Shown here: piece after piece, positions 33,967 to 41,479 of the stretch | How the letters are laid out: each line of letters begins with the position of its first letter | How positions within the stretch are numbered: position 1 is the stretch's first letter | Source of the DNA: Flintibacter muris | GTDB taxonomy: Bacteria > Bacillota > Clostridia > Oscillospirales > Oscillospiraceae | DNA: 64,000 nucleotides | Reading direction: 5' to 3' | Assembly: GCF_943192995.1 (NCBI RefSeq) | Contig: NZ_CALPCP010000014.1 | Span: forward strand, 16,748 to 80,747 | Position numbers and translations under genes: made by a program | The notes under the pieces: model-generated | Databases searched by the model: none | Told to the model about the DNA's origin: nothing | What the model saw: only the letters and a program-made list of their open reading frames with translations

Positions 33967-34650
33967 ATGAAATTTTTCAAATTATTTGGGAAGAAAACAG
34001 ACGCGCCGCCTCAGGAAATAGATCATGACGAGGATGAGCTGGAGATCTATTCCGGAATGCGGGTAGAAGTGACGGCTCCGGATGGCCGTATGCTTTTCGT
34101 GGCAAAGCTGATAGGTCTGCACGGAAATCAGGCGGAATTGCATCAATATTCGGAAACCGATATTTCTCAGGAGGAACCCTTTCCTGTCAGAATCCGCGGG
34201 TACAGCGACCATAATCGAAAGGCTGTCTATATGGAGGGTGTGATTGCGCCCTTGCTGCAAAAGAAATGGTCAGTCACGGAATTGAAGGTATGCCATGTTG
34301 GAAACGACCGCGCATTTTTCCGCCTTGATACAAACCTTGACGCCACCGCCACCATGTTCAGCGGTTTGGCAATGGGGGAAAAGCAGTGCAAGCTGCTGAA
34401 TATCAGCATAGGCGGAGCCTCCATCCGTTCGGAGCACCGATACTATGTCGGTGATAAATTTTTGCTGAAAGTCAGGCTGTTAGAGGACAGGCCGGAATCC
34501 GCCATGTTCAGTCAGGTCATGCGTGTCATCGAAAAGGGCGACGCCGGTTTTGAATATGGATGCCGGTTTCTGGAACTGACCGACGCCGATCAGGAACAAA
34601 TCACGCAAAATATTTTTGCGGCGCAAAGGAAGAAAATGGGACGGTCATAA
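33967..34650 (+). CDS. PilZ-domain c-di-GMP effector (YcgR-like)
   Basis: 227 residues. A charged start (KLFGKKTDAPP) leads to a YcgR-N-like flagellar-brake domain (MRVEVTAPDGRMLFVAKL). PilZ follows, with RAFFR as the RxxxR motif and NISIGGAS as the D/NxSxxG motif. It should bind c-di-GMP made by the cyclase encoded 20 nt upstream, giving a local signal-effector pair. The target could be motility or exopolysaccharide; no such genes are in this window. Confidence 0.88.
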   Translation: MKFFKLFGKKTDAPPQEIDHDEDELEIYSGMRVEVTAPDGRMLFVAKLIGLHGNQAELHQYSETDISQEEPFPVRIRGYSDHNRKAVYMEGVIAPLLQKKWSVTELKVCHVGNDRAFFRLDTNLDATATMFSGLAMGEKQCKLLNISIGGASIRSEHRYYVGDKFLLKVRLLEDRPESAMFSQVMRVIEKGDAGFEYGCRFLELTDADQEQITQNIFAAQRKKMGRS

Positions 34651-35102
34651 TCATTTTCCTGACAGGAAAGAAGATATGAAATGGGTATGTTCCGTTGTTA
34701 CATCTGGAGCGGTAAACGGCTCCAACAGAAATCATAACCCGGACAGAATTCAGGAGCGCTTCTTGCCGTGCTCCTTCTCCTTTTCTGACAATGGCTCTAT
34801 AAGCAGCCGCTGGAATAGAGATGCCAAATCAAACCTGTTGACAGTAAGCTGATTTAAAATAAACATGCATAGCCGGCTTGATGGCGGCTATGCATGTTTG
34901 CTGTTTGTGTGGTTTTTGTGCCTGAAATGCTGTATATTCAGTTGTTCTCAGTGTACAGGTGTTCTTACCTATCAGGTTGGAAAAGAGCCATTCCACATAT
35001 CCTGTCTGACTTTCTCAATGTAATACTCGCAAGGCTGATATTTTTTTGCTGTCATAACCCCCGGCTTGTCCTCATAGGATGGGACAAAGGCTGGTGAAGA
35101 AC
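34651..35102. other. AT-rich gene-free stretch before spoIIIA
   Basis: A terminator-like GGAGCG...GTGCTCC hairpin with a T-rich tail lies near 34751-34786, and a very strong hairpin at 34861-34899. The rest is AT-rich and non-coding by eye. I looked for a sigma-E promoter for spoIIIA near 35030 and found only a weak GATATT/CATAAC pair with poor spacing. Confidence 0.6.
34861..34899. terminator. 15-bp stem terminator upstream of spoIIIA
   Basis: AAACATGCATAGCCG and CGGCTATGCATGTTT form a perfect 15-bp stem around a 9-nt loop, with T-rich sequence following. It isolates the spoIIIA operon from the cyclase/PilZ genes. Confidence 0.85.
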
Positions 35103-36014
35103 ATGATACAGGTGACTGGGGCAAAGAGCTATGTCCAGGCGGTGCAGGCCCTGCCTCTGCGGCTGCGGGAGGAGGCGCTGTCCCTTTCGGAGGGGGAGCG
35201 GGCCAGGGCGGAGGAGCTGCGATTGCGGGCGGGCTGGCCCATGACGGTTCTGATTGATGGGGTAGAGCGCCCCCTGGACGGGGATCCGGTGGAGCCCGGG
35301 GAGCTGGAGCAGTTGATAGAGATTGCCAGCCGGGCGTCGATCCACACAGTGCTGGACCAGATTCGCCGGGGCTACCTCACCGTTGAGGGAGGGCACCGTG
35401 TCGGACTGTCCGGAACCGCTGTCCTCCAAGGGGGGGAAATCCACGCCCTGCGGGCCATCTCCTCGGCCAATGTGCGCATTGCCCGGCAGGTGAGGGGGGC
35501 GGCCGCACCGGTGCTGGACAGGCTGTGTTCCAAGGGAGTGCTGACTGACACCCTGATTCTGGCTCCCCCCGGCCTGGGCAAGACCACCCTGCTCCGGGAC
35601 CTGATCCGGTCGGTGTCAGAGGGGGAGGGCTGTTCCCCTCTCCGGGTGGCCCTGGCTGACGAGCGGGGGGAGGTGGCCGCGCTGTACAACGGCCGGCCTC
35701 AGCTGGAGGTGGGGCGGCGCACCGACGTGGCGGAGGGCTGTCCCAAGGCCCAGGGGCTGATGCTGCTGCTGCGGGCCATGAACCCCCAGGTGCTGGCGGC
35801 GGATGAGATTACCGCCCCCCAGGATGTCCAGGCCCTGATGACAGCGGCGGGCTGCGGGGTCACCCTGCTGGCCACCGCCCACGGAGAGGGCCGAGTCAGC
35901 CTGGAGCGCCGCCCGCTGTACCGCCCGCTGCTGGAGGAGGGACTGTTCCGGTTTTTGGTCCTGATCCGCCGGGAAGGGGAGGGGCGAGTTTATACGGTTG
36001 AGGAGCTGAGGTAG
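35103..36014 (+). CDS. spoIIIAA: Stage III sporulation ATPase SpoIIIAA
   Basis: About 303 residues. The P-loop is LAPPGLGKTTLLRD, with ALADERGEVAALYNGRPQL as Walker B and its surroundings. SpoIIIAA is the cytoplasmic ATPase of the SpoIIIA-SpoIIQ channel linking mother cell and forespore. Two starts are possible, 35079 and 35103; the latter has GGTGAAG upstream. It heads the eight-gene spoIIIA operon. Confidence 0.95.
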   Translation: MIQVTGAKSYVQAVQALPLRLREEALSLSEGERARAEELRLRAGWPMTVLIDGVERPLDGDPVEPGELEQLIEIASRASIHTVLDQIRRGYLTVEGGHRVGLSGTAVLQGGEIHALRAISSANVRIARQVRGAAAPVLDRLCSKGVLTDTLILAPPGLGKTTLLRDLIRSVSEGEGCSPLRVALADERGEVAALYNGRPQLEVGRRTDVAEGCPKAQGLMLLLRAMNPQVLAADEITAPQDVQALMTAAGCGVTLLATAHGEGRVSLERRPLYRPLLEEGLFRFLVLIRREGEGRVYTVEELR

Positions 36015-36524
36015 ATGATTCGTCTGATGGGAGCCGTCCTGGTGGCGGCGGGGGGAGCCTTTTTGGGCTTTCAGGCGGCGGCGGGCCTGCGCCGCCGGGT
36101 GCGGGCGGTGCGTCAGATGGGGGCCGGGCTGGCCCTGCTGGAGCAGGAGCTGGAGCTGAACGCCCCGCCCCTGTCCCGCCTGCTGGAGCGGGGCGCCGCC
36201 CGGAGCGAGGGTCCGGCGAAGGCGCTGTTTCAGTGCTGTGTCCAGGGTTTGGACCACCTGGAGCGGGAGGAATTTTCCAGCCTGTGGCGGCGGCTGGCAG
36301 GAGAACACCCCGAGCTGACTGTGGAGGGACAGGCCATTCTCTCCCCCCTGGGGGACACTCTGGGGCGGTATGAGGCCCCCCGACAGCTGGAGGCCCTGTC
36401 CGCCGCCCGCCGCCGCCTGGAGGAGCTGGCCGCCCGTTTGGAGGCGGACAGCCGGAGACAGGGGAGGGTCTATCAGGCCCTGGGCCTGTCCGGTGGGGCG
36501 TTTCTTGTTATTTTGCTGCTGTAA
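36015..36524 (+). CDS. spoIIIAB: Stage III sporulation protein SpoIIIAB
   Basis: 169 residues, its ATG directly after the SpoIIIAA stop. It has membrane helices at both ends (IRLMGAVLVAAGGAFLGF and SGGAFLVILLL) and a GspF-like helical middle with LERGAARSEGPA and LSAARRRLEELA. It is thought to be a scaffold for the channel ring in the mother-cell membrane. Confidence 0.93.
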   Translation: MIRLMGAVLVAAGGAFLGFQAAAGLRRRVRAVRQMGAGLALLEQELELNAPPLSRLLERGAARSEGPAKALFQCCVQGLDHLEREEFSSLWRRLAGEHPELTVEGQAILSPLGDTLGRYEAPRQLEALSAARRRLEELAARLEADSRRQGRVYQALGLSGGAFLVILLL

Positions 36525-36557
36525 TATGATACCATCACGAAAGAGGGCGTTTTCCAT

Positions 36558-36752
36558 ATGGAGGTTGATCTCATTTTCAAAATTGCGGCCATCGGCATCC
36601 TGGTGGCGGTGCTCAACCAGGTGCTCAGCCGGGCGGGACGGGACGAGCAGGCCATGATGACCACCCTGGCGGGGCTGGTGGTGGTGCTGATGATGGTGGT
36701 CCAGGAGATTGCCAGTCTGTTCAGCCTGGTAAAGGACCTGTTCGGGCTGTGA
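36558..36752 (+). CDS. spoIIIAC: Stage III sporulation protein SpoIIIAC
   Basis: 64 residues with two membrane helices (IFKIAAIGILVAVLNQVL and TLAGLVVVLMMVVQEIASLF) joined by a charged loop. It is the standard small membrane subunit of the SpoIIIA complex. It lies 33 nt after SpoIIIAB and its stop touches the start of the next gene. Confidence 0.93.
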   Translation: MEVDLIFKIAAIGILVAVLNQVLSRAGRDEQAMMTTLAGLVVVLMMVVQEIASLFSLVKDLFGL

Positions 36753-37141
36753 TGGAGGCCATGGTGAAGCTGGCCGCCGTGGGGGTGACGGCGGTGGCGC
36801 TCAGCGCGGTGTTAAAGCGGGGCACCCCGGAGCTGGCCCTGCTGCTGGCCCTGGCTGCGGGACTGTGGATGCTGGCTCTGGCGGCCAATGGCCTTGGGGC
36901 GGTTGTGGCGCTGATGGAGGAGCTGGCCCAGCAGGCCGGGCTGTCCGAGGCCCTGCTGGAGCCGGTGTTCAAGACGGTGGCCCTGTCGATTTTGACCAAG
37001 CTGACGGTGGAGCTGTGCCGCTCGGCGGGAGAGGGCGGGGTGGCCGCCTTTGTGGAGACGGCGGGGATGGTGCTGGCCTTGCTGGCTACCCTGCCTCTGG
37101 TGCGGGCGGTGGCCCAGCTGATGGGGGAGCTGCTGGTATGA
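36752..37141 (+). CDS. spoIIIAD: Stage III sporulation protein SpoIIIAD
   Basis: 129 residues, three to four membrane helices (KLAAVGVTAVALSAVL, LLLALAAGLWMLALAA and the last helix). The ATG at 36752 overlaps the SpoIIIAC stop by one base; a GTG one codon earlier is also possible. It is part of the SpoIIIA channel base. Confidence 0.92.
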   Translation: MEAMVKLAAVGVTAVALSAVLKRGTPELALLLALAAGLWMLALAANGLGAVVALMEELAQQAGLSEALLEPVFKTVALSILTKLTVELCRSAGEGGVAAFVETAGMVLALLATLPLVRAVAQLMGELLV

Positions 37142-38199
37142 GGCATATGCTGATGTTCTGCCTTTTGGCGCTGCTGTGCGCCGCCCCGGCGGGGGCGGCG
37201 GAGCTGTCCGTCCCCGAGCTGGACCAGGTGTGGGAGACGGCGGAGGGCTATGGGGTGGACAGGGAGGCCACGCTGGACGGGGGGCTGTCCCGTCTGCTGG
37301 ACCAGGCCCTGAGCCAGCTGGGGACTCTCTTCCGGGCCAGCCTGTCCACCGCGGCCAAGCTGGTGGCGGTGGTGCTGCTGTGCTCCCTGGCCGAGAGCGC
37401 CAAGGTGGGAGAGGGAGAGGGCCTGCAGGCGGTTACCATAGCCGGGGCGCTGGCGATTACGGCCCTCACCATGACGGATATGGCCGCCATGATCGGCTTG
37501 GGCCGGGACACGCTGACCAGAATGGAGGACTTTTCCAGCCTTCTGCTGCCCGTTATGGCGGTGCTTGCGGCGGCGTCAGGCTCGGTGAGCGGGGCCGCCG
37601 CCCGGCAGGGGGCTACGGTGCTCTTCTCCCAGCTGCTCATCACCGCTATGGACAGGCTGCTGGTTCCGCTGGTCTACTCCTTTGTGGCGGTGAGCTGTGC
37701 CCACGCCGCCGTAGGCAATCCGGGGCTGAAAAAGGTGGCTGGTCTGCTGAAGAGCGCCGTCACCTTTATCCTCACCGCCCTGCTGTTGGCCTTTGTGGGC
37801 TATCTCACTGCCAGCGGGGCCATTGCGGGCAGTGTGGACGCCGCCGCCGTCAAGGCCGCCAAGCTGGCCATCTCCCGGGCCATCCCGGTGGTGGGGGGGA
37901 TTTTGGCGGACGCCTCTGAGTCGGTGCTGGCGGGGGCGGGGGTGCTGCGGGGGACGGTGGGCATTGTGGGACTGCTGGTAGTGCTGGCCCTGTGCCTCAC
38001 CCCCTTCCTGCGGCTTGCCCTGCAATATCTGGTGTACAAGGCCGCCGCCGCCCTGTGCGCCATGGTGGCCCAGCCCAAGCTGTCCGGTCTGATTGATGCC
38101 ATAGGTTCCGCCTTCGGCCTGGTGCTGGGGATGACGGGGGCCGGGGCGCTGGTGCTGCTGGTCAGCCTGGTGGCCTCCGTGTCGGCGGTGACACCATGA
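37138..38199 (+). CDS. spoIIIAE: Stage III sporulation protein SpoIIIAE
   Basis: 353 residues with a signal peptide ending in GAA and about seven membrane helices. The ATG overlaps the SpoIIIAD stop by 4 nt. The long frame seen further upstream is not used. It is the large integral membrane subunit of the forespore-mother cell channel. Its C-terminal region (LTPFLRLALQYLVYKAAAALC and TGAGALVLLVSLV) is typical. Confidence 0.94.
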   Translation: MRHMLMFCLLALLCAAPAGAAELSVPELDQVWETAEGYGVDREATLDGGLSRLLDQALSQLGTLFRASLSTAAKLVAVVLLCSLAESAKVGEGEGLQAVTIAGALAITALTMTDMAAMIGLGRDTLTRMEDFSSLLLPVMAVLAAASGSVSGAAARQGATVLFSQLLITAMDRLLVPLVYSFVAVSCAHAAVGNPGLKKVAGLLKSAVTFILTALLLAFVGYLTASGAIAGSVDAAAVKAAKLAISRAIPVVGGILADASESVLAGAGVLRGTVGIVGLLVVLALCLTPFLRLALQYLVYKAAAALCAMVAQPKLSGLIDAIGSAFGLVLGMTGAGALVLLVSLVASVSAVTP

Positions 38200-38693
38200 T
38201 GGGGGCGGTGCGCAGCTGGCTGCTGGCTGTAATTGCTGTGTCACTGCTGTGCGCGGTGGCCGACGCCCTGATACCCTCCGGCGGGGTAAAACGGGTGGGG
38301 CGGCTGGTGTGCGGTCTGGTGCTGATGGGGGCCATTTTGTCCCCTGTGGCCAGCCTGGACGTGGAGGGAAGCCAGCGATGGCTGGAGAGCTGCCTGGCCT
38401 CGGTCCGGAGCCAGGAGGCGGAGCTGGAAGACAGGGTAAACGGTCAGATGAAAGTCATCATAGAACGGGAGTATGCCGCATATATTGTGGACAAGGCGGC
38501 GCAGCTGGGCCTGGAGTGTACTGTCCGGGTGGAGTGTCGGCTGTCGGAGGAGGGCCTGTATCTCCCCGACCGGACGGAGGCGGAGGGCCTGTGGACGGCC
38601 AGCGCCCAGGAGGAGATGATCCGGATCATTGCGGAGGACCTGGGGGTTCCGGCCCAGCGGCAGATTTACCTGGAGAAGGAGGAAATACCGTGA
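38196..38693 (+). CDS. spoIIIAF: Stage III sporulation protein SpoIIIAF
   Basis: 165 residues. Two N-terminal helices (WLLAVIAVSLLCAVADALIP and LVCGLVLMGAILSPVA) are followed by a soluble part with IIEREYAAYIVDKAAQLGL, the usual ring-building motif region of SpoIIIAF. It overlaps SpoIIIAE by 4 nt. The soluble part faces the space between the two membranes. Confidence 0.92.
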   Translation: MMGAVRSWLLAVIAVSLLCAVADALIPSGGVKRVGRLVCGLVLMGAILSPVASLDVEGSQRWLESCLASVRSQEAELEDRVNGQMKVIIEREYAAYIVDKAAQLGLECTVRVECRLSEEGLYLPDRTEAEGLWTASAQEEMIRIIAEDLGVPAQRQIYLEKEEIP

Positions 38694-39205
38694 AATGGAA
38701 GTGGCCCGAGGCGGCCCAACGGTGGAAGGGGGCGCTGGGGAAGTACATATATGTGGTATTGGTCATAGCGGTGGGGATGGTGCTGCTGCTTCTGCCCTCA
38801 GGGGGACGGGACAGCCCCGGGGAGGAAACTCCGGCCCGGGAGGAGGGGGCCTCCTTCGACCTGGATGCCTTTGAGAAGAAGCTGGAGTGCACCCTGTCCC
38901 AGATTGAGGGGGCGGGGGAGGCTCAGGTTGTCCTCACCCTGGACGGGGGCAGCCGTCAGGTGCTGGCCCGGAATCAGGACCGGGACGGAGACGGCGGAGG
39001 GTCCAACACGGTGGTCACCGTGGGCAAAGGGTCGGGCCAGCAGGAGGTGGTCCCCCTCCAGACGGTAGCCCCGGAGTTTCGGGGGGCGCTGGTGGTCTGT
39101 CCTGGCGGCGGCGACGCCCGGGTGCGCCTCCAGCTCATTGAGGCGGTGGCCGCCCTGACCGGACTGGGCTCTGACCGGATCTCGGTGTGCGCCGGGGGGG
39201 CATGA
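38690..39205 (+). CDS. spoIIIAG: Stage III sporulation protein SpoIIIAG
   Basis: 171 residues with a GTG start at 38690, AAGGAGG just upstream and a 4-nt overlap with SpoIIIAF. A membrane helix (YIYVVLVIAVGMVLLLL) is followed by a soluble ring-building domain (GEAQVVLTLDGGSRQVLA). SpoIIIAG builds a large ring in the intermembrane space. An R1 repeat pair follows and separates it from spoIIIAH. Confidence 0.93.
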   Translation: MKWKWPEAAQRWKGALGKYIYVVLVIAVGMVLLLLPSGGRDSPGEETPAREEGASFDLDAFEKKLECTLSQIEGAGEAQVVLTLDGGSRQVLARNQDRDGDGGGSNTVVTVGKGSGQQEVVPLQTVAPEFRGALVVCPGGGDARVRLQLIEAVAALTGLGSDRISVCAGGA

Positions 39206-39235
39206 GGGGATTTATGGCAATTATCAGATTTGCGG

Positions 39236-39320
39236 CCACATGCAGGGGCGGCCTGTGGCCGCCCGACTGTTACAGACAGCGGCCAGCGGGCCGCCGGGGG
39301 CGGCGGCCCCTGCAGCAGGG
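39236..39320. repeat. R1 palindrome pair within the spoIIIA operon
   Basis: TGCAGGGGCGGCCTGTGGCC and GGGGGCGGCGGCCCCTGCA arms with CCAGCGGGCCGCCGGG between. The right side carries CATTTTGACATTTGCTGTAAT, the tail also seen at 53.85 kb. It occupies the 200-nt gap between spoIIIAG and spoIIIAH. Confidence 0.75.
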
Positions 39321-39406
39321 TCCGGCCCATGTGCCAGCATTTTGACATTTGCTGTAATCTGCATGGCAGACAACATCATACAAAATCAATATGAGGAGGA
39401 ATTATC

Positions 39407-40054
39407 ATGAGGACGAAGAAGACCGACTGGTCTCAGCTGTGGAAGCGGAACGCGGTGGTGGCGGCAATCGCGCTGTTTGTATGTGCGGCGGTGTATTTGA
39501 ACTGGAATTACGGCAAGGAGGACGGCACTGATGTGGGCAAGACCCTGGGCCAGTCCGCCATGGTGGGCGGCGAGACCAAGGACCCGCTGGTCAATGGAAG
39601 CGGCGCGAGCAGCTCTGCCCAGGGGGCGGCGGTGGAGGACGGCACCGGAGACGCGCCGGCGGGAACGAACGCTCAAACAGGGGGCGAAACCGGCAGCAGC
39701 AGCGCCTACTTCGCTACCGCCCGGCTCAACCGCCAGCAGGCCCGGGACAGCGCCCTGTCCCTCCTCCAGGACGCCGCCGCCCGGGAGGACGCCGACGAGG
39801 CGGTGAAAAACCAGCTCAATGACAACATCCAGACCATGGCCAACTACACCGTCACCGAGGCCCAGATTGAAAATCTGGTGGTGGCCAAGGGATACGCCGA
39901 CTGTGTGGCCTTTATCGGGGAGGACACCCTGTCTCTGGCCGTCTCCACGCCGGAGGGCGGGCTCACCGAGGCGGACACCGCCAAAATCCTGGATGTGGTA
40001 AAACAGACCGCCGGCTTTACAGCGGATCAGATCACCATTATCGAAGTGGAATAA
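39407..40054 (+). CDS. spoIIIAH: Stage III sporulation protein SpoIIIAH
   Basis: 215 residues, AGGAGG upstream. A membrane helix (NAVVAAIALFVCAAVYLNW) is followed by a long Gly/Ser/Ala-rich linker (to about residue 100) and a ring-building domain with VTEAQIENLVVAKGYADCV. It pairs with SpoIIQ across the intermembrane space. The linker is longer than in Bacillus, as often in Clostridia. Confidence 0.94.
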   Translation: MRTKKTDWSQLWKRNAVVAAIALFVCAAVYLNWNYGKEDGTDVGKTLGQSAMVGGETKDPLVNGSGASSSAQGAAVEDGTGDAPAGTNAQTGGETGSSSAYFATARLNRQQARDSALSLLQDAAAREDADEAVKNQLNDNIQTMANYTVTEAQIENLVVAKGYADCVAFIGEDTLSLAVSTPEGGLTEADTAKILDVVKQTAGFTADQITIIEVE

Positions 40055-40080
40055 AAAAAGCCCCCATTAGGGGGCTTTTT
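40055..40080. terminator. Terminator of the spoIIIA operon
   Basis: AAAAAGCCCCC and GGGGGCTTTTT stem directly after the spoIIIAH stop, with a T-tract. Confidence 0.95.
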
Positions 40081-40150
40081 CAGCCTGTTAAAACACTTAT
40101 CCGGCGTGATTCAAATGTGATACCGGGGCTGCAGGGGCGGCCGCGTTCGA

Positions 40151-41236
40151 TCAATCGTCGCCGAAGCTGATGCCCAGCAGGCGGGCCTCGGTGATAATGT
40201 CGGACTTGGGGTCGATTGTTTTCAGCTTACCTGCGATCTCCTTCAGGGGGACGGAGGTAATCACATGGTTCTGGATGGCCACCATGTTGCCGTACTCCTC
40301 CTTGGAGATCATCAGGGCGGCGGTGGTGCCCAGGCGGGAGGAGAGCACCCGGTCGTAGGCGCAGGGGGCGCCGCCGCGCTGCATGTGGCCGGGGACGGTG
40401 ACCCGGACCTCCTTGCCCGTCTTCTTCAAAATCTTGTCGGCAATGGCGTAAGACACAGAGGGGTACTTCTCCAGCAGCTTGGCCATGTGCTGCTTATACT
40501 CCTTCTTGGACATGGCCGCCTCCTTCTGGGAGATGGCGCCCTCGGCCACGGCCAGGATGGTGAAGCCGTTGCCCGAGGCGGCCCGCTGGTGGATCTTGGC
40601 GATGACGCTGTCGATATGATAGGGAATCTCGGGGATGAGGATGATGTCCGCGCCGCCGGCGATACCGGCGTTCAGGGTGAGCCAACCCGCCTTGTGGCCC
40701 ATGATCTCCACCATGAACACCCGGTTGTGGGAGGCGGCGGTGGTGTGGATGCAGTCGATCACGTCGGTGGCCAGGGAGATGGCGGACTGAAAGCCGAAGG
40801 TGGTGTCGGTGCCCCACAGGTCGTTGTCAATGGTCTTGGGCAGGCCGATTACGTTCAGCCCCTCCTCGCTGAGCAGGTTGGCCGTTTTCTGGCTGCCATT
40901 GCCGCCCAGCACCACCAGGCAGTCCAGCCGCAGGCGGCGGTAGGTGTATTTCATGGCCTCCACCTTGTCCAGGCCATTTTCGTCAGGCACCCGCATCAGC
41001 TTGAAGGGCTGGCGGCTGGAGCCCAGAATGGTGCCCCCACGGGTGAGCAGGCCGGTAAAGTCAATGGGGGACAGCTTTTTGTAGTCCTCATAGATAAGGC
41101 CCTTGTAGCCGTCGATAAAGCCAATGATCTCCACCTCGTTGCCATAGATGTTGTACAGTCCCTTGGCAACGCCCCGCATGGTGGCATTGAGAGCCTGGCA
41201 GTCGCCGCCGCTGGTGAGAAGTCCGATCCGTTTCAT
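40151..41236 (-). CDS. pfkA: 6-phosphofructokinase (mixed-type active site)
   Basis: 361 residues. The fold and catalytic motif PKTIDND (Asp137) are clear. Two residues that separate ATP- from PPi-dependent enzymes point different ways: GGNGS keeps Gly (ATP-type) at 114, while Lys134 before TIDND is PPi-type. This pair is like the mixed 'group III' phosphofructokinases. It makes fructose-1,6-bisphosphate in glycolysis; the phosphoryl donor is not certain. It lies between spoIIIA and ppk1 with repeats on both sides. Confidence 0.92.
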   Translation of the reverse strand: MKRIGLLTSGGDCQALNATMRGVAKGLYNIYGNEVEIIGFIDGYKGLIYEDYKKLSPIDFTGLLTRGGTILGSSRQPFKLMRVPDENGLDKVEAMKYTYRRLRLDCLVVLGGNGSQKTANLLSEEGLNVIGLPKTIDNDLWGTDTTFGFQSAISLATDVIDCIHTTAASHNRVFMVEIMGHKAGWLTLNAGIAGGADIILIPEIPYHIDSVIAKIHQRAASGNGFTILAVAEGAISQKEAAMSKKEYKQHMAKLLEKYPSVSYAIADKILKKTGKEVRVTVPGHMQRGGAPCAYDRVLSSRLGTTAALMISKEEYGNMVAIQNHVITSVPLKEIAGKLKTIDPKSDIITEARLLGISFGDD

Positions 41237-41295
41237 AACCTTACTTCCTTTCAGAAAAAATATGAAAGCCGTTCCGGCTTGGTAAACGGAAATAT

Positions 41296-41430
41296 GGCTC
41301 CCTCTGAGAGGGAGCCGTCACCGCCGAAGGCGGTGACTGAGGGAGTAAACTGACAATTTGAATCTCTTTGCCGCGTAAAAACTCCCTCCGTCACGGCTTT
41401 GCCGTGCAGCCTCCCTCAGAGAGGGAGGCT
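41296..41430. repeat. R2 element (MITE-like) between pfkA and ppk1
   Basis: Ends GGCTCCCTCTGAGAGGGAGCC and CCTCCCTCAGAGAGGGAGG are hairpins. Inside are GTCACCGCCGAAGGCGGTGAC and CGGCTTTGCCGTG stems and facing TGAGGGAGT/ACTCCCTCC blocks. It is about 135 bp with the same order of parts as the copy at 19061-19208. Confidence 0.8.
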
Positions 41431-41479
41431 TTTCATCATTCATAAAGTCACCGGTTCCGGCGCGCCCAGTGGTCACGCC

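Noticed and set aside
35030..35060. Sigma-E promoter for spoIIIA
   Set aside because: GATATT and CATAAC are present but only about 10 nt apart, too close for sigma-E. Another start further upstream is possible but was not found.
34651..35102. Several short open frames before spoIIIA
   Set aside because: No ribosome binding sites, and they overlap hairpins; the translations resemble no protein family.
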